Positions 25,603 through 35,117 of a DNA stretch of 64,000 nucleotides are shown here, piece by piece. The notes below the pieces were generated by a model. It saw only the letters and a program-made list of their open reading frames with translations. It ran no database searches and was not told the DNA's origin. The stretch's first letter is position 1. Every line of letters starts with the position of its first letter. Origin of the DNA: Romanomermis culicivorax (taxonomy: Eukaryota; Nematoda; Enoplea; Mermithida; Mermithidae); NCBI GenBank assembly GCA_963922205.1, contig CAWUHX010000339.1, positions 248,001 through 312,000 of the forward strand. The letters run 5' to 3'. A program made the translations under genes and the position numbers.

Positions 25603-26831
25603 TCAAACGTAGTCTCCAACTTTGTATTGAACATTATGTTGATGATTATCGTATATCTGCTTATATTTTTCTTGTGATTGTTCAACATGATTTGGAATCA
25701 AAGCGAAAGCTTCTGTGAAACGTTCTTGTACTTCCAAATGATAGCTTTCATGGTCAATATAATGTGCTGGAGGATTAACGTTCATGGCAGAATGAATGGG
25801 AAGTTTAGCAGATCTGCCATAAATGAGTTGAAATGGTGAATGATTAGTCGTCGAATTTGTGTGAATAATTGATGCAAATATAGCATAGGGAAGATGTTCA
25901 TCCCAATCTCTCTGATCCGAGTTTACATAGATTCTGATTCCTATACCAAATGTTTGATTCGCACGTTCAACTTCACCATTCGCTATAGGATGGTATGCAG
26001 ATGTATCAATTTTCTTAGAATCAAAAAATTTAGTGATGTCTTCCATAAGTTCTGATGTAAAGTCTGATCCTTGATTCAATTGAAGTATTTTGGGTGCACC
26101 ATGACGACACACAATATTAGTGACAAAAAGTTTTGCAATAGTCTTCGATTTGATATCTGGTGTAGCAAATGCCTCAATGTATTTGTTGAAATAGTCTATA
26201 AAAACAACAATAAACTGATTTCCGAATTCAGTAATTGGTAATGGACTCATACAGTCGACAGTGATGCGTTCAAATAGCCCTTGAACGTGTATTGGTTTCA
26301 AACTTGCTTTTATCCGTTTTCTTGATGGTTTTTTTTTATAATAAAGTTTTACATCATTGCGGAGATTCTTCCAGAAGAAGTGATTCTTGATTAATTGTAT
26401 GGTTTTTCTGGAACCAAAATGTCCAGCTAATTCATCGTCATGATGTGCTTTTATGATCGTGTTTGTCAGGTTATGAGATGTCACGATTGTTCCAAAATCT
26501 CTGACGATTTTGTATAAAATACCATCTTTCAATTTGTATTCTGGAGATTTTTCGGCTTCATTTTTGATCAATGCATCAATGATTGTTTTCAAAGATTTAT
26601 CATTCTGTTGTTCTTGTATTGAATTTTGTTTTTTTCCAAAATTGAATTCGTGTCTATGATTTCTTGAGGAAAATGAAAAGAGTCCTCTTCTATGTCAAAG
26701 AGAGGTTTTGCATCAGGATTTAATAATCGTGATAATGCATCCGCATTTAGGTTAGCAGACCCTTTTCTAGTTTGAATGTAAAGATTAGTAAGCAATACGT
26801 GAAGAAGGATTAGGTTTTTGTAGTACTGCAC
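25603..26831 (-). pseudogene. Gypsy integrase, degenerate
   Basis: The main frame (26592-25603) reads HHDDELAGHFGSRKT, the His part of the zinc-binding N-terminal domain. The two cysteines expected downstream are gone, replaced by YYKKKPSRKR. The catalytic core follows. ITVDCMSPLP holds the first Asp and YHPIANGEVERANQT holds the Glu. At the second Asp the usual SDQGS reads LNQGSD, so that residue is Asn. The tail GRSAKLPIHS and a basic region complete the family pattern. The preceding frame (26831-26589) is the RNase H-integrase linker (GSANLNADALSRL). Integrase would insert the cDNA into chromosomes; this copy should be inactive. Confidence 0.85.
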
Positions 26832-27462
26832 TTACTGCTGTATGATCAGGATGAAAAATTACATCATGTTGAAAAAGATATGGTATATAGTATTTTACGA
26901 ATTCTATAACGGCTAAAGTTCCAAGTTCTGTGACAGGATAGTTTCTTTCAGCCGATTTCAAACATAGGCTAGCATAAGCCATTGGATGTTCCGTATTATC
27001 ATCATGAATTTGGCTTAAAATACCACTTATTCCATACTGTGAGGCATCAGTTTGCAGAATCAAAGGTTTAGTAAAATCTGGATGGCAATAGGAAGTTTAA
27101 TCAATTTAGCTTTTAAAGTTTCAAAAGAATTTTGTTGTTCAGAATCCCGAGGCATCAGTTTGCACAATGAAAGGTTTCGTAAAATCTGGATGACTTAAAA
27201 TAAGAGGTTTAATCAATTTAGCTTTTAAAGTTTCAAAAGAAATTTGTTGTTCAGAACCCCTATTGAATTTTGTGTCTTTTTTGAGTAGACGTATTAAAGG
27301 TTGACAAAGTTTAGCGCAATTTCGTATAAATTTTCTGTAATAAGATAGAAGTCCTAGAAGAAATTCAATTTGTTTGTGTGTTTTAGGTGTTTCAATTTTT
27401 TGAATTGCATGAAGTTTTGTATCTTCAGGTAATATTACTTTGGCGGAATTTTTATAACCCAA
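26785..27462 (-). pseudogene. Gypsy RT thumb and RNase H, with internal duplication
   Basis: The upstream part (27462-27139) reads KIETPKTHKQIEFLLGLLSY and YRKFIRNCAKLCQPL, the connection following RT in Ty3/Gypsy elements, and ends at QTDASGF. The second frame (27063-26785) restarts with QTDASQYGISGILSQ, then AYASLCLKSAERNYPVTELG and HDVIFHPDHTA. These supply the Asp, Glu and Asp of RNase H. The TDAS motif occurs twice because of the 108-bp duplication at 27041-27259, which also breaks the frame. Confidence 0.8.
27041..27259. repeat. 108-bp tandem duplication inside RNase H
   Basis: The block starting GAGGCATCAGTTTGCA at 27041 is repeated from 27149. Both copies run through AATCAATTTAGCTTTTAAAG and TTGTTGTTCAGAA. 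The copies differ at several positions, so the duplication is not recent. Confidence 0.85.
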
Positions 27463-27819
27463 ATATTGGACTTTCTGAGAAACTAAATTTGCATTTGCCT
27501 AGCCTAAGTTTCATTGCACCTTGAACCCAACGATTCGAAACTGATCTTAGTCGAAATAACATTTCAGCCTGTGTTTTGCCAAAAATTAGAATATGGTCTA
27601 AATGAACTGCACCCTATTTTTCAAAAACTTATTTTTACTCCAAAAAATTCCATAGAATTTTCATTTCTAAAAAGTTAGCAACTTCATTGGTCAGCAGTTC
27701 AAAAAGCAGCAGGTATGCTGCTACTTGCCAAAGGTCGTAGGTTCACGACCACCAAGCATTAGAGTTGTGTGCTACAAAATCGTAGCCTAGGGGACCACCT
27801 TAATCTGGGTTCACCTCGT

Positions 27820-27891
27820 GGTGTGGTGGTCTAGTGGTGAGGACATCAGCCCAGAATGCTGGTAACTCAGGTTCGACTCCTGGCTGCACCC
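27820..27891 (+). tRNA. tRNA-like sequence, array unit 1
   Basis: It folds as a cloverleaf. Acceptor GGTGTGG pairs with CTGCACC, D stem GTCT with GGAC, anticodon stem TCAGC with GCTGG, and T stem TCAGG with CCTGG around TTCGACT. Pol III box A (TGGTCTAGTGGTGAGG) and box B (GGTTCGACTCC) are intact, and a T5 terminator follows. The loop CCAGAAT has C instead of U at position 33, so a decoding tRNA is unlikely. Confidence 0.45.
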
Positions 27892-28097
27892 AATTTTTCA
27901 AACTTATTTTCACTCCAAAAAATTCCATATAATTATCATTTCTAAAAAAAAGTTATCAAATTCATTGGTGGGCAGTTCAAAAAGCAGCAGGTACGCTGCT
28001 ACTTGCCAAAAGTCGGAGGTTCACGACCACCAAGAATTGGAGTTGTGTGCTAAAATATTGTAGCCTATAGGAGCACCTTAATCTGGGTTCACCTCGT

Positions 28098-28169
28098 GGT
28101 GTGGTGGTCTAGTGGTGAGGACATCAGCCCGGAATGCTGGTAACTCAGGTTCGACTCCTGGCTGCACCC
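28098..28169 (+). tRNA. tRNA-like sequence, array unit 2
   Basis: Same cloverleaf as unit 1, with loop CCGGAAT (anticodon position GGA) and again C33. Boxes A and B and the T5 run are intact. Probably a tRNA-derived repeat, not a working tRNA. Confidence 0.45.
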
Positions 28170-28374
28170 AATTTTTCAAACTTATTTTCACTCCAAAAAA
28201 TTCCATATAATTATCATTTCTAAAAAAAGTTATCAACTTCATTGGTGGGCAGTTCAAAAAGCAGCAGGTACGCTGCTACTTGCCAAAGGTCAGAGGTTCA
28301 GGACCACCAAGCATTGGAGTTGTGTGCTAAAATATCGTAGCCTAGGGGAGCACCTTAATCTGGGTTCACCTCGT

Positions 28375-28445
28375 GGTGTGGTGGTCAGTGGTGAGGACAT
28401 CAGCCCGGAATGCTGGTAACTCAGGTTCGACTCCTGGCTGCACCC
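28375..28445 (+). tRNA. tRNA-like sequence, array unit 3 (D-arm deletion)
   Basis: As unit 2, but TGGTCTAGTGG is shortened to TGGTCAGTGG, which damages box A and the D arm. Confidence 0.4.
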
Positions 28446-28657
28446 AATTTTTCAAAAATTATTTTCACTCCAAAAAATTCCATATAATTATCATTTCTAA
28501 AAAAAAAAGAAGTTATCAACTTCATTGGTGGGCAGTTCAAAAAGCAGCAGGTATGCTGCTACTTGCCAAAGGTCGGAGGTTCAGGACCACCAAGCATTGG
28601 AGTTGTGTGCTAAAATATTGTAGCCTACGGGAGCACCTTAATCTGGGTTCACCTCGT

Positions 28658-28729
28658 GGTGTGGTGGTCTAGTGGTGAGGACATCAGCCCGGAATGCTGG
28701 TAACCCAGGTTCGACTCCTGGCTGCACCC
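28658..28729 (+). tRNA. tRNA-like sequence, array unit 4
   Basis: As unit 2, with one change in the T stem (TAACCCAGG instead of TAACTCAGG), which turns a T-G pair into C-G. Boxes A and B are intact. The following TATTTTTC is part of the 21-bp flanking repeat. Confidence 0.45.
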
Positions 28730-29776
28730 TATTTTTCAAAAAATATATTCATTAGCCTCTGGAAAGTGGCCAGAGCATTACAAAGTCCAAAAGGAAGATA
28801 ATTGAATTCGTATAATCCAGTTGGTGTGATGAATGCTGTTTTTCTTATGTTTCATTCAGAGGTTGGTATACTCCAGTATGCATTTTCTTGATCCAATGTA
28901 GTGAAGTATTTCATGCCATTCAAAGTATCAAGTATATCGTTGATTCTAGGTATAGGATACATTCTTTTTTGTGATTTCGTTCAAGCTTCTAAAATCGATA
29001 CACCACCTGTAGCTACCATCTTCCTTTTTAACAATGATGGCGTTTGTAGAATATAGAGACATGCTTTTTTGAATCATGTTATTGGCTTCCAAGCTTCAAA
29101 TTATTGTATAATTATCTGCTTTTCTTTTGGTGATGTTCTAAATGGATATTTTTGGACTGGTTTTATGTTTTCAGTATCAATATACTGCTCTACAAAATTT
29201 GTTCTTACAGTATTTTTATCGTCTTCTGCATAAAGATCAGCTAATTGTTTCAAAAGATCAATCAAAGTGTCTTTTTTCTCTCTAGATAATGTTTCAGATA
29301 TTCTTGCATTTTGTCTTATCCAATCATGGTTTACTGTTCTATTTTTGTTCACAGTATCTGATAGCACATGGATTTCACAAGTTTCTGGTTTATAGCATTT
29401 TATTTGTCCGATTCTACTTCCAGAACAAAGTTTAACGGAAAAATTGTTTGGATTTATCACTTGAATTGGAATTCGATCATTAGTGATCATCTTACAAACT
29501 GCAGAAGCAAAATAAACATTTTGATTTTTCAAAAGTTTCGGTTGAAAAGAAATATCATTTTGAATAGCAGAATATTGAGCTGAAACTGGAGCATGACAGT
29601 TCGTCTGTTTAATGGGGAGTTAAAATACATGCCTTTACACGAAATTTTAGCTTTTCTGAGTCGTATGTACGAATTTTCCCAGTTGAATTCTACACTACAA
29701 AATCTGTTGAGGAAGCTCGTACTGAGTAAAAATTCAGCAGTGCAGTTTTCTTGTATTTGAACCTGTATAGTTTTAC

Positions 29777-30391
29777 TTATATCATTTGTTTGTCAAATTT
29801 GTCATTTGTCAAAGCCATTATGTAAGTTTCACCAATGATTTCAATAGCTTCACGATTGGCTGCCATAAGTTTAGCTTTTGTTGGTAAACTGTGCAAATTA
29901 AAAATGTTCCTAGTGATGTTTGCATTGAGTAAAGAGTAAACGGCACCAGTATCAATTATTTGATCATTTATCCTAAAATTTGCATAACGTGTATGTTTGA
30001 TTGAATCTGATAATGTGTCGATGTGAGTATCAGGATTTTCAACATCAGTTTTCAACAACAGTATCAACAACTTATTTCTGTGCCTCTTGTTTATATTATT
30101 TCTAGACTTCTTTTGCACTAGTTTCAAAAGTGCATCACCAAAAGCTAGACTGCTCCGAGTTTCTTCTATAGAAGATTCAAGCTCATGCCTATTGCGTTTT
30201 TCCTTATAGTATAAAAGTAAGAGATAAATAACATATACTAAAAAGACAATTGAAGCAACAATAATAATAATATTAAGCAGAAATTGTAAAGGAATTTTTA
30301 GCAAGTTTACAAAAGAATGAGACAAAAAACTCATTTCTTCACTCACTACGTTTTCCATAGTAGTTTCAATTTTTTGTACGCCCTGTTTCAT
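29777..30391 (-). pseudogene. env membrane anchor joined to Gypsy aspartic protease
   Basis: One open frame of 204 codons. Residues 37-61 are a strong membrane segment (FLLNIIIIVASIVFLVYVIY and more) followed by a basic stop-transfer sequence KEKRNRHE. Residues 141-156 read INDQIIDTGAVYSLLN, the aspartic protease active-site motif DTGA, with the downstream hydrophobic pattern IEIIGETYIMAL. RT follows on the same strand. The sequence therefore shows a glycoprotein-type anchor and a retroviral-type protease in a single frame. Whether they are made as one protein, or whether a start or frameshift site once separated them, cannot be told from this decayed copy. Confidence 0.65.
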
Positions 30392-31493
30392 ACACGGTTT
30401 GTGGTTGTAGTGATAAACCAGATGTGTAGTTCACAACATTACTCATTATTGATTCTAACTTATGGGTTTTAAAAATATACTGTCTAAGAAATGCATAGTT
30501 TATTGGAATGGAAGCTAAATGATCATGAAAAATTGCTGGTGTATCAAACTGAAAAAGTTTATGTTCATCTTTCCACGAAATTTCAATAGATACCACACTG
30601 ACATAAACAGGACCAGAAATTGTGACCCAATTCGATTTTTGTTCAGAAGTACCAACTGTATGATGATTACAGTTCACTCCAAGTCTAACAATGCAGTTCC
30701 ACCCGAATTAGCGAACATCATTTTTCATCGATTTTCACAGCCAGGTATTTATAGCACGTTTTGTTAACCTTGTATTCATAGGAGATTTTACTCACATTTA
30801 TTTGTTTACACGGCCAAACCATTAATACATCCCCTGTGAACTCCGCAATAACATCTGATCTTTGTAGAAAAGCTCTGATTCCCATGATTCCCACGATTTT
30901 ATATTCTAAATAGATTAATTTTGCGTTAACAAGGTCAGATTGTATAATTATTAAAAGTTTCAATAGAAGAATGATTAACTATGAATTTCTTTAAGTCGCT
31001 CTTATCAGAAACTTGTATAATTATTCCTTCATCTGTGTTAAAAGCATCATGAATTGTATGGCATCCTGCATAATTTGATTTCACGAGAAAAGTGCCTTGA
31101 ATCTCATCAATGATTACGTATGGTCCACTAGTCTTCGCAGTATAAAAGTTTTCATAGACAAATGGGCAGAAATTTGTGAAAGTTATGAAATTCCAGAGTA
31201 TAGTGGCTTCATCATTAATACATTGGCCGGAATTAGCCCTACAACCGATTAAGTCACAAAGATCACTACTGATTAGTTTACCACCCCATGAGGCAATTTG
31301 ACCTTCGTCAATGATAAAATTTTCTACAGCTTCACATGTATCAGTGCAACACCATTTTTATTTTACCACCAAATGTTTATCAGATGTTCAAAAACCATTT
31401 TTCTGTAGTAGTATAGATTTTTCATAAAGTTTCTTGTTTAAAGTTTCTCTACAAAGTTTAGGTGACATGTGACTACTTGTTATTTTATCAGCA
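30366..31493 (-). pseudogene. env-like glycoprotein, C-terminal half, broken
   Basis: Minus-strand frames here read through a Cys-rich ectodomain: DLCDLIGCRANSGQC, ATILWNFITFTNFCPF and NYAGCHTIHDAF. Later come VWPCKQINVSKISYEYKVNK, with NVS and NKT glycosylation sites, and WVTISGPVYVSVVSIEISW. The frames lead into the membrane anchor at about 30200-30290. Stops and frameshifts break it several times (for example near 31390 and 30960). Spaced cysteines, N-glycosylation sites and a terminal anchor support an envelope-type glycoprotein. The exact viral or retroelement family was not recognised. The N-terminal half lies at 36955-37727, beyond the DIRS insertion. Confidence 0.55.
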
Positions 31494-31947
31494 ACAATCA
31501 GCAATAAGACCCGTATTGCAGAACACAGGAATGCCCTTAAGATCCTGAGCCTTGAGAAAAGTGGGGTGGCAGAACATTGCCTATCATGTGGATGTACACC
31601 CAATTTTGACAATACCACCATACTCGCCCAAGAGTCTAATGCCTACCAAAGGAAGATCAGAGAAACCATTGAGATGGAAAAAGTGTGGTCAAAAAATGTA
31701 GGTAGTAAGAGCATTGAAATAGGCCACATATGGAACCAAGCATTCCTTAAGAGGGCAACAGACAGGAACCCAAGTCTGAACTAGTACCCCCCAGTCAGGA
31801 TATATAGCACTTCCAGGGCCCAGTGGTAGTGCTCTAAACTCTCAATCAAACGACCAGTGGTTCAATTCCCTCCACCAGCAAATTTTGTAAAAAAAAGGAG
31901 TTTATTGTCGCCTGAGGAAGGTAGTAGGTAGACTTTCAAAATGTCGC
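31494..31947 (+). mobile_element. Penelope-like element, 5'-truncated 3' end
   Basis: A frame from 31497 to the TAG at 31784 reads TRIAEHRNALK, SGVAEHCLSCGCTPNFDN and RKIRETIEME. This fits the C-terminal part of the Penelope-like GIY-YIG region, with its R..EH...K and AEH...H/C..DF patterns. A 3' UTR follows with a tRNA-like box (GGTTCAATTCC at about 31859) and the end GCCTGAGGAAGG...ACTTTCAAAATGTCGCA, a usual form for this class. The start of the fragment abuts the env-like frame, so it appears to have inserted there 5'-truncated. The assignment rests on motif memory only. Confidence 0.55.
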
Positions 31948-32081
31948 ATTCTCCTTTTCGACTTAACTAATAGCACGTTCATTCATAAGTGATTGGATGA
32001 TAGCTCGATTTTTTTTCAAAGCTCCACCCACAAAAACTTCACCATTAGCACTGCTCCTCTCTCTTTTCTTCATTGTTCATT
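31948..32081 (+). repeat. DIRS left inverted terminal repeat
   Basis: It starts ATTCTCCTTTTCGACTTAAC and runs through GATAGCTCGATTTTTTTTCA to CTTCATTGTTCAT. It is the inverse complement of 36601-36739. Compared with the internal complementary region it lacks about seven bases (ATAATGC) near its outer end. Confidence 0.9.
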
Positions 32082-32125
32082 CGAGCTTACTTGCCGTTAG
32101 CTATCTTTTAAAAATTTTTTCTGTA

Positions 32126-33108
32126 ATGCCTACGTCACAATGCACAAAAGCATCGATGCCTTCAATTAGCTCTTCACGCTCAAGGAAAGGGTGTGCCTCA
32201 AACCGTTCTTGTGGTAGTGGTTCTCCCACTCGGTCAAGATGCTCAAGTCGAAAAGGAGGTCAGGGTCACCAGAGCCACAGTTGTTTTGGACGTAAGTCTA
32301 CGTCACGCTCCTCGTCATCGTCAAGCATGAGCACAAATCGTTCCAGATCTCCTTTGAGATCAGAGAAAAAGAGTTCAGTTGAACCATGGGTTACTACGCC
32401 CTCATTAGAGGCACCACCCAAGAAATCCATTCCTTCGAAGGCAGGTTCAATTGAACAGCCTCTTGACGATAACGCCACATTGGCAGATTATGTGAATTCA
32501 ACAAAGGAAACAGAAGTACAAAATAAAAACCCTTCATTTGAAGGTTGTTCTATTTCTGACCAATGATCAGACAATTTGACGATGAGTAAACAAACAATTG
32601 ATTTTGAAGCTTTATGAGTGGATATTCCTACTTTTTTGGATGATATTTTACCTGATCGGAAACGTTCAGTGCTCTTGAGTGAAACTCAAGCCATTTCAAA
32701 TTTCGAGTTACGTGGTCCTTTCGAAAGTTCGAATGGTCATCAAAAAAGATATAATAATATACCCATCCCTAATTGTCCAGTAGCATTGGTGCCGGTTTTG
32801 GACGAGGACATTCGGTCTTACCTCGAAAAAGACAAAAAAAGTGGTTAATAAGAAAAGACGAACATAATAAACGTTTTCATCAGTCTGTTTTGGAACGTGC
32901 TTATCCGTTGATAGCCATCTTAAATGAGAAGGAACGTGGATCATTTGATCCAAACTTTATGGTCAATGCGGTTCAGCATAGTTTGCATCATTTGGGTTAC
33001 GTTTTGCAGGACACCATTTATGAACGTCGTCACAAAATTTCAAAAAATTTGGGTCTTAAGAGTCAATTATTTCCCAGCATTTCTTCAACGGATGGACAGT
33101 ACGTCTAA
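32126..33108 (+). pseudogene. DIRS ORF1 (gag-like), frameshifted
   Basis: The first part from ATG at 32126 is Ser/Arg-rich (SISSSRSRKGCASNRS and similar) and closes at 32566. Downstream frames at 32618-32848 and 32773-33108 continue with [18 protein letters not shown] and [20 protein letters not shown]. They overlap and differ by one frame, so a frameshift around 32830-32845 broke one ORF. A basic Ser/Arg-rich start and a helical domain before RT fit the nucleocapsid-like ORF1 of DIRS elements. No zinc knuckle is visible. A first frame opening at 31997 overlaps the terminal repeat, and I prefer the inner ATG. Confidence 0.65.
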
Positions 33109-33366
33109 ACTTTTACCACCGCCACTTTTTGGCAAAAATTTATGCGATCGTTTGAAGGATAGTGGACAAAGGAATAGTTTACATGACGCTTTTAAAAAAC
33201 TGGCTTCCTTTAATGGTCCGTCCCATCGTGGTTCACGTACCACTTCTCAGAATTTTTTTTTTCGCGTTGAGATGGAAGTGGTTACAAAAAATTCGAGAAA
33301 TTCTAGGAAAATAAGTATGAACTCGATCTACAAATTATTTCGTGTTCTCCGCCTAAGCACAACATA

Positions 33367-35113
33367 GTTGCTGGCCGGCTTGCTTGCTTTTATTATAACT
33401 GGTCCAAACTAACTTCTGATAATTGGATTCTTGACACGGTCAAAGGTTATAGATTAGAGTGGGATGTGATACCACCTAACCAAACTAAAAAACCCATGCC
33501 AATTAGTTTTTCACACGCTCAATGCGCTTTAGTAGATGAAGAAATAACTTCTTTGTTAGGAAAACACACAATTCAGGAAATCGTGCCTGTGGACACAAGT
33601 TTGTGGTTTTCAAGGATTTTTCTGGTACCCAAGAAAAATGGGGAAATGCGGCCCGTAATTAACCTGCAGCCTTTGAATGCTTTCATAAAATATGAACATT
33701 TTAAAATGGAAGGCTTATTTATCTTGAAAGATATTCTTCAAAGAAATGACTTTTTGGCGGAAATCGATCTAAAAGATGCATATTTTTCGGTGCCTATTCA
33801 TGTGGAGGACAGAAAATATTTGTGTTTTGAATGGGAAAATAGATGCTATCAGTTTACATGTATGCCTTTTGGCTTATGTTCTGCGCCTAGAGTGTTCACA
33901 AAACTTTTTAAGCCTATTGTAGCTTTTATGCGTGGACGAGGTGTACGTGTGATCATCTATTTAGATGACATTTTACTTTTAAATTCATCTGAAGAAAAGT
34001 TAAAAAGCGACGTGCGCCTTGTGTCAAACTTATTAACGTGTTTGGGCTTCACAGTAAACATTTAAAAATCTATTTTAGAACCAAAATTGTCCGTAATTTT
34101 TCTCAGGCTCGAAATATGTTCAAAAAATTTGCAACTTAAAATTCCAAATGAAAAAATGGATGACATTTTGCAAAAATGTGATGTTCTATGTCAGAATAAA
34201 TTTGTAAAAATCTTAGACGTAGCATGCTTGCTTGGGAAGTTTGTTTCTGTAAGTCAACGTAAAAGTAGAGATTACTGTAGCTTAATAACTTTGTTGTTAG
34301 AAGCTAAGTCGGAAGTTAAAACATGGTTAAGCCAGCTGAAAGCTTGGAATGGTAGATGCATTTTGCCCCCTCCAGTTTCTCTGAAAATTTTTTCCGATGC
34401 ATCTAATGATGGGTGGGGTGCTTTTTGCGATGGTGTCCACACGGATGGCCATTGGTCGAACATGGAATCTACCCTTCATATTAACTGTAAAGAACTTTTA
34501 GCCGCCTTTTTTGCTTTAAAAATTTTTGCAAAAAATCTTTCCAATACGTCTGTTTCCTTAATGATTGACAATTCAACAGCTATTGCTTACATTAATAAGT
34601 TGGATGGCACGAAAAACAAATTTCTTCGTGATCTGGCTGTGAAAATTTGGTCATGGTGCCTTGATCGGCACCTACACATTAGAGCCACCCATGTCCCAGG
34701 AAGGGAAAATCTTGCTGCCGATTGGTCATCTCGACATTTTTGTGACCCAAGCGACTGGAAATTGGAGACTAGTCTCCTTGTTTCCATAAATAAAAAATGG
34801 GGGCCGGTTGAAATTGATCTGTTTGCAGACCATCAGAATGCGCAATTAAACCCTCTTGTTTCTTGGAAGCCTGATCCTGATGCTTTCGCTATAGACACTC
34901 TTAGTTTGGATTGGCATGCATGGTTCGCTTTTGCCTTCCCACCTTTCGGCCTCATTGGCCGAGTGATCCAAAAAGTTGTTCAAATTTCATCCAAAATGAT
35001 TCTTATTGTTCCAGTGTGGCCTATGCAGCCTTGGTGGCCCCTACTTCTAGCCGTGGCAGTCGACCGACCTCTCCTCTTGCCTCATCGGGGCAACTTAATA
35101 ACCAACAGTTTGA
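33367..35113 (+). pseudogene. DIRS reverse transcriptase - RNase H - methyltransferase-like region
   Basis: RT motifs in order: RIFLVPKKNGEMRPVINLQP, LAEIDLKDAYFSVPI, QFTCMPFGLCSAPRVFTKLF and the catalytic VIIYLDDILLL. A TAA at 34063-34065 interrupts just after LTCLGFTVNI, and the same frame continues with KSILEPKLS. RNase H follows: FSDASNDGWGAF (Asp), INCKELLAAFFALK (Glu), SLMIDNSTAIAYIN (Asp) and ENLAADWSSR (Asp). Next come EIDLFADHQNAQLN and AFAFPPFGLI, matching the methyltransferase-like segment of DIRS polyproteins. The catalytic residues are preserved; the nonsense codon is the main defect. Confidence 0.85.
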
Positions 35114-35117
35114 AGGA

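Larger units (their letters stand above)
27607..28742 (+). repeat. four-unit array of tRNA-like repeats inserted in RT
   Basis: Four units of 277-283 bp lie head to tail. Each contains AAAAATTCCATA, a hairpin segment (AGCAGC/GCTGCT), ATCTGGGTTCACCTCGTG, then a 71-72 nt tRNA-like sequence and a T5 run. The array is flanked by a perfect 21-bp direct repeat (27607-27627 and 28722-28742) that starts CTGCACCC. The first and last units differ by only a few substitutions and small gaps, so the array is young relative to the host element. It may be an amplified tRNA-derived SINE or a tRNA-containing satellite. Confidence 0.8.
27463..29583 (-). pseudogene. Gypsy reverse transcriptase, split by a repeat array
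   Basis: The pro-RT linker is open at 29532-29101 and ends with KPVQKYPFRTSPKEKQ. Between 29100 and 28743 the fingers/palm reads NAIIVKKEDGSYRWCIDFR, then YFTTLDQENAYWSIP and [19 protein letters not shown], with several stops. After the array at 27607-28742 the frame resumes as VHLDHILIFGKTQAEM. This is where the catalytic YxDD should be, but it reads HLDH. Joining the flanks leaves the frame in register, about four codons shorter than usual. The gene is dead from stops, the altered catalytic motif and the insertion. Confidence 0.8.

Noticed and set aside
27820-28729. Calling the array tRNAs functional tRNA-Ser(GGA)
   Set aside because: C at position 33, a short variable loop unlike tRNA-Ser and the repeat context argue against a decoding tRNA.
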